Assembly: GCA_963837395.1 (NCBI GenBank)
Contig: CAWINI010000003.1
Location: forward strand, 558,001-622,000
DNA from: CAVZQN01 sp963837395
Lineage (GTDB): Bacteria > Acidobacteriota > HRBIN11 > JAKEFK01
DNA: 64,000 nucleotides
Reading direction: 5' to 3'
A model generated the notes under the pieces. It was not told the origin of the DNA, ran no database searches, and saw only the letters and a program-made list of their open reading frames with translations. The translations under genes were made by a program, and so were the position numbers. Position 1 is the stretch's first letter. Each line of letters starts with the position of its first letter. This document shows positions 33,402-41,525 of the stretch, in pieces.

Positions 33402-34854
33402 ATGGAACCTTATCTCGTCTGCGAATCGCAGGATCCCTACAACGGACGCGAACGCGTTCTCGAACGTCTGATTCATTGCATCTGGTCTGAACAACTCTTT
33501 CGAAGACAATTAAAACTCGATGGCGCCACTCTGCAGATTTCATCGCCAGGTTGGTGGAATCTTGAAGCCGGACCCGATTTTCGAAATGCAGAATTATTTG
33601 TAAACGGAAATCGAATTTGCGGCGATGTTGAAATTCATTTAAGCAGCGGTGAATGGTATCAACATAAACATCATCAAGATCCACGCTACAACCAGGTCAT
33701 TCTGCATGTTGTTCTTTACAGTACCGGATCAGAGTGCATCAAACAAAATGGCGAATTAGTGCCTGAGTTGGAACTCAAAGATTCATTGATGGAAGAATTG
33801 CGCCTGCTTCAAGCCCGTTTGCCGGTTCACCAATTTCCATTTCATCCTGGAGCGCAGGTCCGATCTTTGCCGGAAATTTTTGGAAGAACATGACGATGAC
33901 TCCATCATTAGAATTCTGGATTCAGCCGGCGATTTGCGAATGCGCCGCAAGAAAGAACGCTATCTCACTGCGCTGCGTAAAACAAATTTCAATCAAGCTT
34001 TTTATGAAGGCGTGATGGAAGGAATGGGATACAAACAATCGCGATATGCATTTCGAGAATTAGCTCAGCGAATTCCAATTGATGAGCTCATGAGTTATGA
34101 CTTCGCTGGAAGACGAGGAACGGATTCAATGGCTTCGATCCTATTAGGCACTGCAGGTTTGTTGGAAGAGTTGTCACAAATTCGGCTCACACCGGAAGAT
34201 CCCGAAACTTCATTTTATTTGGAGGAATTATTTCAGTACTGGCAAAAATACGAAACACGATTTAAATCGCGTGTATTAACCGGATTTTGCTGGTATCCAT
34301 CCAGCACCCGTCCTGCAAATTTTCCAGCGCGAAGATTGACTGCAGTAGCTTCATTTTTTCATTACAATGGAATGCAATTGATACCGCTTTTACTTCATCC
34401 TGTAGGCGATCAAGAGCCTTCACCGCGCGTGATTCGCGAAATTTTAAAAACATGGAATGGATTGTTTGGCAGGCCGAACCATTTGTACTGGTCTTATCAC
34501 TATCAATTCGATTGCCATAAGTTTACAGCACCACGCAGATTGATCGGAAAAGATCGTGCACGAATTTTAGTAATCAATGTAATCTTGCCAATGCTGCTTG
34601 CTCATGCAGAGCTTTCTGCACAACGTTCGTTAGAAAATATTTTGCACACGATTTACAGACGTCACCCGAAACTTACACCAAATAGCATCACCCGATTGAT
34701 GGAACACCGGATGTTTGGAACGCGGGAACGGGCGAAGACATTTATCGATACTGCGCATCGACAGCAATCACTTCATCATTTCTTCTATGATTTTTGCGAT
34801 AACCGCGATGCATCATGCTCACGATGCGAATTCAACCCCCAGCGGAAGCCATGA
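33402..34854 (+). CDS. DUF2851 family protein, frameshifted
   Basis: The two frames together give about 483 residues of a DUF2851 protein. The first half has WWNLEAGPDFRNAELFVNG, GDVEIHLSSGEWY and NQVILHVVLY; the second half ends in the family-type cysteine cluster CSRCEFNPQRK. The joint lies in a run of five T at 33877-33881; removing one T reads PEILEEHDDDS continuously. Members are found in Bacteroidetes, Acidobacteria and Chloroflexi and are of unknown function. The domain has nuclease-like features in its N-terminal part, but I do not assign an activity. Confidence 0.8.
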
Positions 34855-34890
34855 TTACGTTCCGGTGATTTTTGCATAGAATGGATGTTT

Positions 34891-34947
34891 GCAGGCCGTG
34901 GCGGCCCCATGCGGGGCTCTCCTGGACGGAGAAACGCTCCGGCCTGC
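34891..34947. repeat. Nested hairpin after the DUF2851 gene
   Basis: Outer arms GCAGGCCG (34891-34898) and CGGCCTGC (34940-34947) enclose two inner hairpins: GGCCCCATGCGGGGC and GGACGGAGAAACGCTCC. It lies between the convergent ends of the DUF2851 gene and the VIT-VWA gene, so it can serve both transcripts. The inner words relate loosely to the modular hairpin family. Confidence 0.6.
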
Positions 34948-34974
34948 GTGGTTTATAACCACAAAGTCGCAAAG

Positions 34975-37401
34975 CTAGATCGTTTTTTCCCAGAAGTGTT
35001 CACTCTGTGGTGATTCAATTTCATCAAATGCTTTCTTATGCCTTTCCAAAATTGATTGCAATGTAGCTGCACTGATTCCAGGCGTACGAATTGCAGCAAT
35101 TAATTCCACAATTGCGCCTTTGAGTAATTTCTGTAATGCAGACAGTTCAGTTCCAACCGGTATAGCGGAAAGTACTTTCATCACTTCCAATCTTGTTTTT
35201 TCAAGCTTATCGGCCGAAGGAACATGACCGGAATGAATTGCAGATTGAACTGCGCGAAATTCTTCAATGAAATCTTTCAAAGCACGTTTTAACTTTCTTG
35301 AATCTACTTGTGTTATCTCTTCACTGTCTTTCATGGTGCGATGTTTGCGGAAAATTCCGCGGAAGATACCAGCAACACCAGAATCCGATTTGGGTGATGA
35401 TACTTGCATTCGTGTATCCATCGGACGGCCCATCGGAGGTGGAGGTGCACACGCAATTGCCATTGGTGCAAAGGAGCCTGTTCTTTGGGTTTCATGTTCC
35501 ATTTCCCACAGTGCAGGCATTTCCACCGGCTGTACAATCTTCCTTCGCGATCCATCTTTGTTTACAACTTCGCTTTCATCAACAACCACAAATGCGGTGA
35601 AACGCGTTAACAATGTGTGTCGCACTGATAATTCGATGATTTGTTTCTTAATTTCCGATTGATTGTTCAGCTCTATTCGAAAACGATCTTCCAGATCTTT
35701 TACCCGAGCGCGTGTCCATAAATGGGCAATGGCAGGAACGTCAATTTCAGAACCGCGGATTTGTTCTTCAAATTTGCTGCCATCAGAAAATTTTCCATGG
35801 ATCCGAATCTTGCCTGATTTATTCATCCGGAAAAACGCAGTGCTTGTTCTGCCTGCAAATAGATCAGGAATGCGCATCGGAGCAATCGATCCCAGATCAA
35901 TGTCAGAATCCACAGCATCCATCGCAAGATCAACAATCAACGGAGTTCCGATTTCTCTGCCGACAGCTTGCAGCGCATCTTCTAAAGCCGTTCCAGGCTC
36001 AACAAACGTTGCAGTTCCTCCACCGAGTGAAGCAAGCCGGCTCAAAAATCCATGATTCACTGCGGTGTCAATTCCCACTGTAAATACTCGAGTATCGCCA
36101 AGTTCTTTTTGGATCCGCTTTAACACTCGCGATTCATCACCGATTTGTCCATCGGTTAGTAACACAATCACCGGAACGCGATTTTCAGTAGGATGCCGGC
36201 GGTTACCGATTGCAGTTATTGCTGCTCCAACTGCCTGATTTAACTCAGTTCCACCACCACTCAGCACTGAACGCAAGAAATTTTCGCCGCGCTGCAATCC
36301 TTCTTCCGATGCAGCTATAAATCGATCGGCCTTTTCGCCGTTAGGATGGAACCATTCAACATGATTGTTGAATGCCAGCATTGCGAAGCGATCATTCGGA
36401 CTGAGAGTTGAAAGCAGAATCGAACAAGATCTGGATGCGGAAGCCATTTTCATGCCATGCATAGATCCGGAGCGATCCAGTACAAAAACCACATCACGCG
36501 GTACTCCGAAAAACTTTTCCCGCTGTGGCGGAATGATGGAAAGCATTCCGTAAATTTCTTGTTTCTCATCCTTGTACAAAAGCAATGACGTTTGAGTTTT
36601 CTCTTTGCCGGACTTCCAGCGCAAAACAAAATCCTTGTTCAAACGTTCATCGATTCGCGCTAATGAAATGAAAGTTCCATCCGCAGTTTCATTGCTGCGG
36701 GTCGCATGTTGTGAACAGGAAAGATTTGATGCTTCGCTTAGGAGTTGTACTTCGATTTTTAATCCCACATTCGGATCGAATCCAGCACAAAGACGCGGCG
36801 GTGAAATTTTTGAAGCATCCGGCACAATATCAGTATCCTGCTCAACACCATCACCGACCGAACCTTCGTCCAATGTATTTCCTGGAATATAACGTGGAGC
36901 AACAACCAGAGGTAAACGCAATTCAGTATTTCCATCTTCAAAAAATGGAAGTCGTTCAGAATAAGTGATTTCAACAGTGACCTCTTCGTTCGGTGGAAGA
37001 TTTCCCACTTGAATCGTAAAAACATCATCACGCTCCTGCTCCAACAAGCCTGCTCGCTTCCCTTCTTCCAAAGCTTTTTGATATTGACGCCGTGCTTCTG
37101 CCCGTTCTTCAATCACACCGCGAAGTGTCCGTGATCCGATTTTCATTTGGAAATTGCTAACCGCAGATCCTCCGGAAATCGGAAAGATGTAAATTGCTTC
37201 CAGCGCCTCTTGATATGGATTGCGAAACGTTTGCAAAATTTTGACTTCTGCAACTTGACCAGCGACTTTCGCGCACAGATCTACTTTTGTTAAAGGCAAT
37301 ACAACTCTTTGAGCCGCTTTTGATACTGTCAGAATTCCGTAACTCCGCGAACTCTCTTCTTCGGGAAGATCAATAATTGGAATCGATGGTAATGATGTCA
37401 T
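34975..37401 (-). CDS. VIT plus von Willebrand factor A domain protein
   Basis: A large protein of 808 residues without a signal peptide. An N-terminal VIT domain (about 25-150, with VEVTFRNPY-like residues and GVIEERAEARRQYQKAL) is followed by a von Willebrand A domain. Its MIDAS motif is LDRSGSMHG (near residue 310), with LLTDGQIGDE downstream. A helical C-terminal region of about 130 residues follows. Inter-alpha-trypsin-inhibitor-like proteins of this sort are common in bacteria and poorly understood; proposed roles are surface adhesion or metal-dependent protein binding. Lack of a signal suggests an intracellular role here. It overlaps the MerR regulator by four bases. Confidence 0.9.
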   Translation of the reverse strand: MTSLPSIPIIDLPEEESSRSYGILTVSKAAQRVVLPLTKVDLCAKVAGQVAEVKILQTFRNPYQEALEAIYIFPISGGSAVSNFQMKIGSRTLRGVIEERAEARRQYQKALEEGKRAGLLEQERDDVFTIQVGNLPPNEEVTVEITYSERLPFFEDGNTELRLPLVVAPRYIPGNTLDEGSVGDGVEQDTDIVPDASKISPPRLCAGFDPNVGLKIEVQLLSEASNLSCSQHATRSNETADGTFISLARIDERLNKDFVLRWKSGKEKTQTSLLLYKDEKQEIYGMLSIIPPQREKFFGVPRDVVFVLDRSGSMHGMKMASASRSCSILLSTLSPNDRFAMLAFNNHVEWFHPNGEKADRFIAASEEGLQRGENFLRSVLSGGGTELNQAVGAAITAIGNRRHPTENRVPVIVLLTDGQIGDESRVLKRIQKELGDTRVFTVGIDTAVNHGFLSRLASLGGGTATFVEPGTALEDALQAVGREIGTPLIVDLAMDAVDSDIDLGSIAPMRIPDLFAGRTSTAFFRMNKSGKIRIHGKFSDGSKFEEQIRGSEIDVPAIAHLWTRARVKDLEDRFRIELNNQSEIKKQIIELSVRHTLLTRFTAFVVVDESEVVNKDGSRRKIVQPVEMPALWEMEHETQRTGSFAPMAIACAPPPPMGRPMDTRMQVSSPKSDSGVAGIFRGIFRKHRTMKDSEEITQVDSRKLKRALKDFIEEFRAVQSAIHSGHVPSADKLEKTRLEVMKVLSAIPVGTELSALQKLLKGAIVELIAAIRTPGISAATLQSILERHKKAFDEIESPQSEHFWEKTI

Positions 37402-37901
37402 TTGTTTTTCTCCTTAACGAGCGCCGACAGCGCTGAGTGAATTCTTTTTGCAAGGGATTCTTCATCTGAAAGCCGCCATTGATCCTCAATCATGATTTTT
37501 AATCCCGGTTCGATCATGACTTCATGCCATATCACTGGATGATATTCAGCGCGTGCACTTTGTTCTGATTTCAATTTATTTGAAATCGATTCAAGAATTG
37601 CTTCCAGTTCTTTATCACTTTTCCCATAAAGCCGGGCTTGAATTTCGCCCAATGGTAACGAAAGACCCTGTAATGATTTGATTGCTAAAATTTGCAAAAC
37701 GTGCCGGCTGCCATAAAATGCCTGGCGCGAAATTACGTTAGGCTTTTCCAAAATCCCGAGCGTGGTGTAATAACGGATGGTGCGTCCATCCGGAGCGGCT
37801 GAAACTCTGCCATCGTGCTGCGCGTTTAATAGTCCGCGCTTCTTTAATTGCTTTTCAACTTCATCGGATAACTGCTCTAAAGTTAATTGTTGTTCGTTCA
37901 T
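37398..37901 (-). CDS. MerR-family transcriptional regulator
   Basis: The 167-residue regulator has the winged helix MerR signature TIRYYTTLGILEKP near residue 50 and a dimerisation helix after it (LQILAIKSLQGLSLPLGEIQ). No metal-binding cysteine cluster is present, so the effector is probably organic or a stress signal. It is coupled to the VIT-VWA gene by ATGA, and a palindromic operator with a -35 TTGACA lies upstream at 37941-37974. Autoregulation together with the VIT-VWA gene is the simplest reading. Confidence 0.9.
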   Translation of the reverse strand: MNEQQLTLEQLSDEVEKQLKKRGLLNAQHDGRVSAAPDGRTIRYYTTLGILEKPNVISRQAFYGSRHVLQILAIKSLQGLSLPLGEIQARLYGKSDKELEAILESISNKLKSEQSARAEYHPVIWHEVMIEPGLKIMIEDQWRLSDEESLAKRIHSALSALVKEKNK

Positions 37902-37940
37902 GACATCAACTCGAGGCCCGGCCTCACTTGAATGATCATA

Positions 37941-37974
37941 ACAGTAATATAAATAATTACTGTAATACTGTCAA
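37941..37974 (-). promoter_or_regulatory. Promoter with dyad operator for merR-VIT/VWA
   Basis: Minus strand: TTGACA (37969-37974) as the -35. A perfect inverted repeat ACAGTAAT-(7 nt)-ATTACTGT (37941-37963) follows, and a further direct copy of the half-site word ACAGTATT precedes it. Two -10 readings compete: TATATT at 17 bp spacing, or TATTAC at 19 bp, the spacing typical of MerR activators. The dyad lies between -35 and -10, as MerR operators do. The start of merR follows at 37901. Confidence 0.7.
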
Positions 37975-37986
37975 GATCGAATTATT

Positions 37987-38045
37987 GTAGTGGCGACCGG
38001 AAGGTCGTCTGCTATTGATCAGGTCGAGCTTCCGCTCGACCCTAC
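37987..38045. repeat. GGAA/TTCC-loop double hairpin, copy 1
   Basis: GTAGTGGCGACC-GGAA-GGTCG is the first hairpin, and after a 14 nt linker GGTCGAGC-TTCC-GCTCGACC is the second. The outer GTAG and CTAC pair, closing the element. The companion at 58200-58260 keeps the loops and outer arms but has different stem bases. Its right end contributes the TAG stop of the gene at 38042. Confidence 0.7.
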
Positions 38046-38536
38046 GCGCGTGATTTTGAGACTTCCAGGAATCCTTCGAGGGCTGCTTTCAGGAAAAGCA
38101 CCATTAAAGGCTTGATATCTTCGCGGACCGGCGCTGTTTCATCCGGCTTCATCGACCGCATCAAAATGAATTGAAACATATTGGGTTCTGTTTGATTCAC
38201 TAACTCCGCAACATCTTTCGCCAGAGCTTCGTCGTTTTTATCGACATTTGCTTCCAGCATGGCCATGATTTCATCGTCCAGTTCTTCAATCCGTTCCATC
38301 GAGACTTTTTTGACGGACTTAAAATTCTGCAACAATGTGGTCCACAAAATTAATGCAATCGAAAAGAGAACGTCCTGTTCATCCTCATTGAGTTCTTCGC
38401 GCTCACATACTGCAGCCAGATAAACAAACACCGCCGTTTGTTTGCGTTCAAATCGCCTCAGAAGTTTCTTCACTGCCTCATCTTCCAAATTACGAAGCGA
38501 TTGTTCGACTTCCAGAATTGTTTCTAATGAAATCAT
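38042..38536 (-). CDS. Hypothetical acidic helical protein
   Basis: I do not recognise this 164-residue protein. It is predominantly helical and acidic, with stretches such as ELNEDEQDVLFSIALILW and LDDEIMAMLEANVDKNDEALA, and has no signal or membrane segment. It lies upstream of the MerR-VIT/VWA pair on the same strand, separated by that operator and a repeat. Its stop codon TAG is part of the hairpin repeat 37987-38045, an arrangement repeated elsewhere in the window. Confidence 0.65.
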   Translation of the reverse strand: MISLETILEVEQSLRNLEDEAVKKLLRRFERKQTAVFVYLAAVCEREELNEDEQDVLFSIALILWTTLLQNFKSVKKVSMERIEELDDEIMAMLEANVDKNDEALAKDVAELVNQTEPNMFQFILMRSMKPDETAPVREDIKPLMVLFLKAALEGFLEVSKSRA

Positions 38537-38550
38537 GACTTCGATGTATC

Positions 38551-38560
38551 TGAGTATAAT
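38551..38560 (+). promoter_or_regulatory. Possible promoter (-10 TATAAT)
   Basis: TGAGTATAAT contains a perfect TATAAT at 38555-38560. A TG dinucleotide lies one base farther upstream than the extended -10 ideal. It points at the glycosyltransferase-like gene, with a hairpin repeat between them. Confidence 0.4.
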
Positions 38561-38576
38561 ATGACTCCAATAACCC

Positions 38577-38604
38577 GGGGGCGGGCAGAGACGCCCGCTC
38601 TCCG
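38577..38604. repeat. Single modular hairpin unit
   Basis: On the minus strand GGAGAGCGGGC-GTCTCT-GCCCGC matches the unit GGAGCGCGGGC-GTCAC-GCCCGC of the three-unit copy at 30450-30524. Here a lone unit stands in the leader of the glycosyltransferase-like gene. Confidence 0.5.
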
Positions 38605-38665
38605 GATAGAGAAAAATTTATGACAGCGCACTGGGCCCCTGAAGATCCTTCTGGCAATTTCATGT

Positions 38666-40039
38666 TTGATTGTCGCTTTCATTCTTGTATTCCGTATGAA
38701 TGTCGCAAAACCTGTAGGCGGAATCGATGAAGGACGCCTCTTTCTGGCTGGCGCGACTTCATTAATGCAAGGCAACGGATATCCGATTACTCAGCGTACC
38801 CCGCTCTACAGCTTGTTTCTAACATCGCTTGGTTACATTGCAGGAGTTGATCCAAATCAAACAATTCCAGGCGCGCATGAATATGGAAGCATTGAAAATG
38901 TTGATGTTGCAAAAGGATTTCTTGAGCCGCGTTTTCAAAGATTGGTGTTGATCGCGCAATTAATCATTTGGATTGCGACCGTATTCTTCGTTTTTAAGAT
39001 CGGCCAAAGCATGAAGCTACCACCCAATTGGCTATTCATTTTGCTAATTGGATTCATCTCAATTTCATGGATTCTCGTAACTTATATTTATGATCCGCTT
39101 CTAACTCAATTTTTTCTTGTGCTTGGCACGTTCGCCTTTTGCACGTGGCTGAAAAATCCAAGAAATATTTGGTTAATCGTGTTGAGCGCAGTAAGTTTTT
39201 CAATCAGTGCATTGATCCGTCCGACTTTCCAGCTTCTGACTCCCCTGATGGCGATCATTATCTGGCTTCTTTCTCGATCAGCAAAATTGCAACAGCTTTC
39301 CGCAAAAGATGGTTTCAAGGCAACACTGGTATTTTTCATAAGCTGGATTGCTCTGGTCGGAACATACAGTTTGCGCAATTATGTGAACCATGGTTTTTTT
39401 GGCGTGAGTTGCGCCCAGGGGTTGAGTCTCACTGGCAGAGCTGCACCATTTCTGGAAAAAGCACGTCCGCTCTATCCTGCAGAGGTTGATGAGTTTTTGA
39501 AAATCCGCGATATTCGCGGAAACACTCTGGGTGCGCGGTCAATCAAATGGTTGATGTCCAACCGCGGCATGACCTGGCCTCAGGCAAATAATTTTCTGGT
39601 GAAAGTTTGTACCGCTGCCATCATCCGTGCACCAATGCGATACCTGGTAGAGGTTGGCAAAAGCCTGGTTACATTCCACATGCCAGGCGCTTTAAAAGGC
39701 GAACGAAGCATGTTGATACCTTTTTATTTTGTCGATGCTTTGTTGACTGGAATATTTTTGATTTGCACCGTGACCTGGATGTCGTTCCATCTCATGCGGC
39801 TGTTTACATCTGCAGTGACAGGCGTGTGGAATCTCGATGACAGCATGATCCTTCTGTTTTCAGTCATTTATTGGTACTGCGCTTTGATTTCATGTGGAGT
39901 GGATTACGGACGCCCTGAACATCGTATTTCCGTTTTGTATTTAATTCCATTAACAAGTTTATTGATCCTTCACCGTTTTGAATTTTCAAAAAGTCCGGTT
40001 TTCTTATCGATTGAGAAATTCATGGAGCGCAGACTTTAG
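38666..40039 (+). CDS. Polytopic membrane protein, glycosyltransferase-39/mannosyltransferase type
   Basis: A membrane protein of about 457 residues with roughly ten transmembrane helices. The luminal N-terminal loop GGIDEGRLFLAGATSL and the periplasmic loops recall dolichyl-phosphate-mannose type glycosyltransferases. The frame opens only at TTG 38666, which is a weak start. An ATG at 38620 in another frame (MTAHWA) would join in by deleting one C from the run at 38636-38639, giving about 472 residues with a complete first helix, so the true start may be 38620. The last five residues and stop are supplied by the repeat at 40024. Confidence 0.7.
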   Translation: MIVAFILVFRMNVAKPVGGIDEGRLFLAGATSLMQGNGYPITQRTPLYSLFLTSLGYIAGVDPNQTIPGAHEYGSIENVDVAKGFLEPRFQRLVLIAQLIIWIATVFFVFKIGQSMKLPPNWLFILLIGFISISWILVTYIYDPLLTQFFLVLGTFAFCTWLKNPRNIWLIVLSAVSFSISALIRPTFQLLTPLMAIIIWLLSRSAKLQQLSAKDGFKATLVFFISWIALVGTYSLRNYVNHGFFGVSCAQGLSLTGRAAPFLEKARPLYPAEVDEFLKIRDIRGNTLGARSIKWLMSNRGMTWPQANNFLVKVCTAAIIRAPMRYLVEVGKSLVTFHMPGALKGERSMLIPFYFVDALLTGIFLICTVTWMSFHLMRLFTSAVTGVWNLDDSMILLFSVIYWYCALISCGVDYGRPEHRISVLYLIPLTSLLILHRFEFSKSPVFLSIEKFMERRL

Positions 40040-40076
40040 TCTGCATTATGGGCCGCGGACCTTATTTAGTCCGCAA
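40024..40076. repeat. Modular covarying hairpin repeat, two units
   Basis: Unit 1 is GGAGCGCAGAC-TTTA-GTCTGCATTAT and unit 2 is GGGCCGCGGAC-CTTATTTA-GTCCGC. Stems differ from other copies but pair perfectly. The TAG stop of the upstream glycosyltransferase-like gene is part of unit 1 (ATGGAGCGCAGACTTTAG), and the next gene begins right after unit 2. Confidence 0.7.
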
Positions 40077-40091
40077 ATGCCCCAAGAAAAA

Positions 40092-41525
40092 ATGAAATCT
40101 GCTATCACTGAAATTTTCTTGCTGCTTGTAGTTCTCATCCTTCTTGCAGCTCCGCTTACCCGCATGTTTTATCGGTTCTCAATCACTTACAACGAAGGCT
40201 GGACTGTCTATCATTCCGATGCTGTATCAAAAGGCAAACAGATTTACGATACGAAAGATCCATTCACACCAGTCGTTTATCCGCCGCTGTTTTTTTATTT
40301 AGAAGGGCTGATTGGCAAATTGCTTGGAAATTTCCTGATGATTGGCCGCATACTTTCTTTTCTTGGCTTGATTTGCACGTCAATTTTAGCAGCTCTAATC
40401 GTTCGGAGATTTTCGCGTAATGTAATTGGCTCGATCTTCGCAGGAATCTTCTTTTGCGGATCGGTTGCCGCCATCGCATCTCAATACGTCGCAATGAATG
40501 ATGCTCAATTATTTGCACATGTTCTATCAGCGGCAGGAATGTCGTCATATCTCAGATCCCGAAAAGATTCTTCCCTCTGGCCCGCTGCTCTGCTTATTAC
40601 CGCTGCTCTGTTTACTAAACACAATCTGATTGCTGTACCTGCAGCGATATCAATAGATTTGCTGCTTCGATCGAAATGGGATTTTCTGAAATGGTTTTTG
40701 TTCCTTTCGATTTTCGTCGCCGCTTTTACCATCCTTACATTCATATTCGCAGGTCCGGGATTTATTGATCAGGTAATCGCCGGTCGTTATATCAGCATTC
40801 AAAAGATGTTTGCTCAGACGCGTCAATTTGGAACTTTCGCTTTGATTCCATTGCTCGCTTCTATTTTGTGGTGTGCAAAATCCTGGAAGAATCGCGATGA
40901 GCGCATTCTTATATTGTGGCTGCTCTTTTCGATTGTTGTTGGAATCATCACTGCATCTGGTTTCGGAACTGCAATGAACATGTTTTTCGAAGCATTCCTG
41001 TGCCTGGCAGTGATCCTGGGCATTTCGATTTCCAATATGAACCCACTTCCGCAAGCTTTGCTTCCGCTAATTTTATTTTTACCGATAGAATCTGCCGCAA
41101 TTTCTGAGATCCAAACTGCGTTGAACAAGAATCTGCAGTCGCGTTTTGCGAAACAGCAGGCAGATTTTCATTCAGACGTTCAATTTCTCAAAGATCAATC
41201 CGGCAGCACGGTTTGTGGCAATCTTTTGTTATGCTTTGATGCAGTAAAACCGCTGGAATTTGATCCTTTTAATGTTTCACAGCGGATCATAACTGGAAGA
41301 ATGAAAGAGGATGACGCAGCACAACTCTTTGAGAAAGGGCGTTTCCGGATTGTGCAAATTAAAGAACAACATTATGAGAAAGATTCAGAGCGCAGCATAA
41401 AACCCGAAATGTTTGCTGACACTTTTTTTACACGCAATATGATTGCAGCAATCCGTGAAAACTATAGAGTTGAGCGGAAATCATCTACGGGGAATTTTTA
41501 TTATTACAACAAAGATAAGCAATAG
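40092..41525 (+). CDS. Polytopic membrane protein, ArnT/PMT-like
   Basis: A membrane protein of about 477 residues with an N-terminal helix (EIFLLLVVLILLAAPL), an aspartate/tyrosine-rich first loop (NEGWTVYHSDAVSKGKQ) and about ten further helices. A soluble C-terminal part follows. This architecture is typical of glycosyltransferases that use lipid-linked sugars. An ATG at 40077 is also possible, and the frame is open further upstream through the repeat, which is unlikely to be coding. Its 3' end overlaps the convergent YfhO-like gene by 45 bases. Confidence 0.75.
   Translation: MKSAITEIFLLLVVLILLAAPLTRMFYRFSITYNEGWTVYHSDAVSKGKQIYDTKDPFTPVVYPPLFFYLEGLIGKLLGNFLMIGRILSFLGLICTSILAALIVRRFSRNVIGSIFAGIFFCGSVAAIASQYVAMNDAQLFAHVLSAAGMSSYLRSRKDSSLWPAALLITAALFTKHNLIAVPAAISIDLLLRSKWDFLKWFLFLSIFVAAFTILTFIFAGPGFIDQVIAGRYISIQKMFAQTRQFGTFALIPLLASILWCAKSWKNRDERILILWLLFSIVVGIITASGFGTAMNMFFEAFLCLAVILGISISNMNPLPQALLPLILFLPIESAAISEIQTALNKNLQSRFAKQQADFHSDVQFLKDQSGSTVCGNLLLCFDAVKPLEFDPFNVSQRIITGRMKEDDAAQLFEKGRFRIVQIKEQHYEKDSERSIKPEMFADTFFTRNMIAAIRENYRVERKSSTGNFYYYNKDKQ

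Noticed and set aside
35267..36083. Long plus-strand frames over the VIT-VWA gene
   Set aside because: They mirror the codon pattern of the convincing minus-strand gene and carry no motifs of their own.
39978..40091. Upstream extension of the membrane-protein gene at 40092
   Set aside because: This stretch overlaps the preceding gene and the hairpin repeat, and gives an implausible non-membrane N-terminus.
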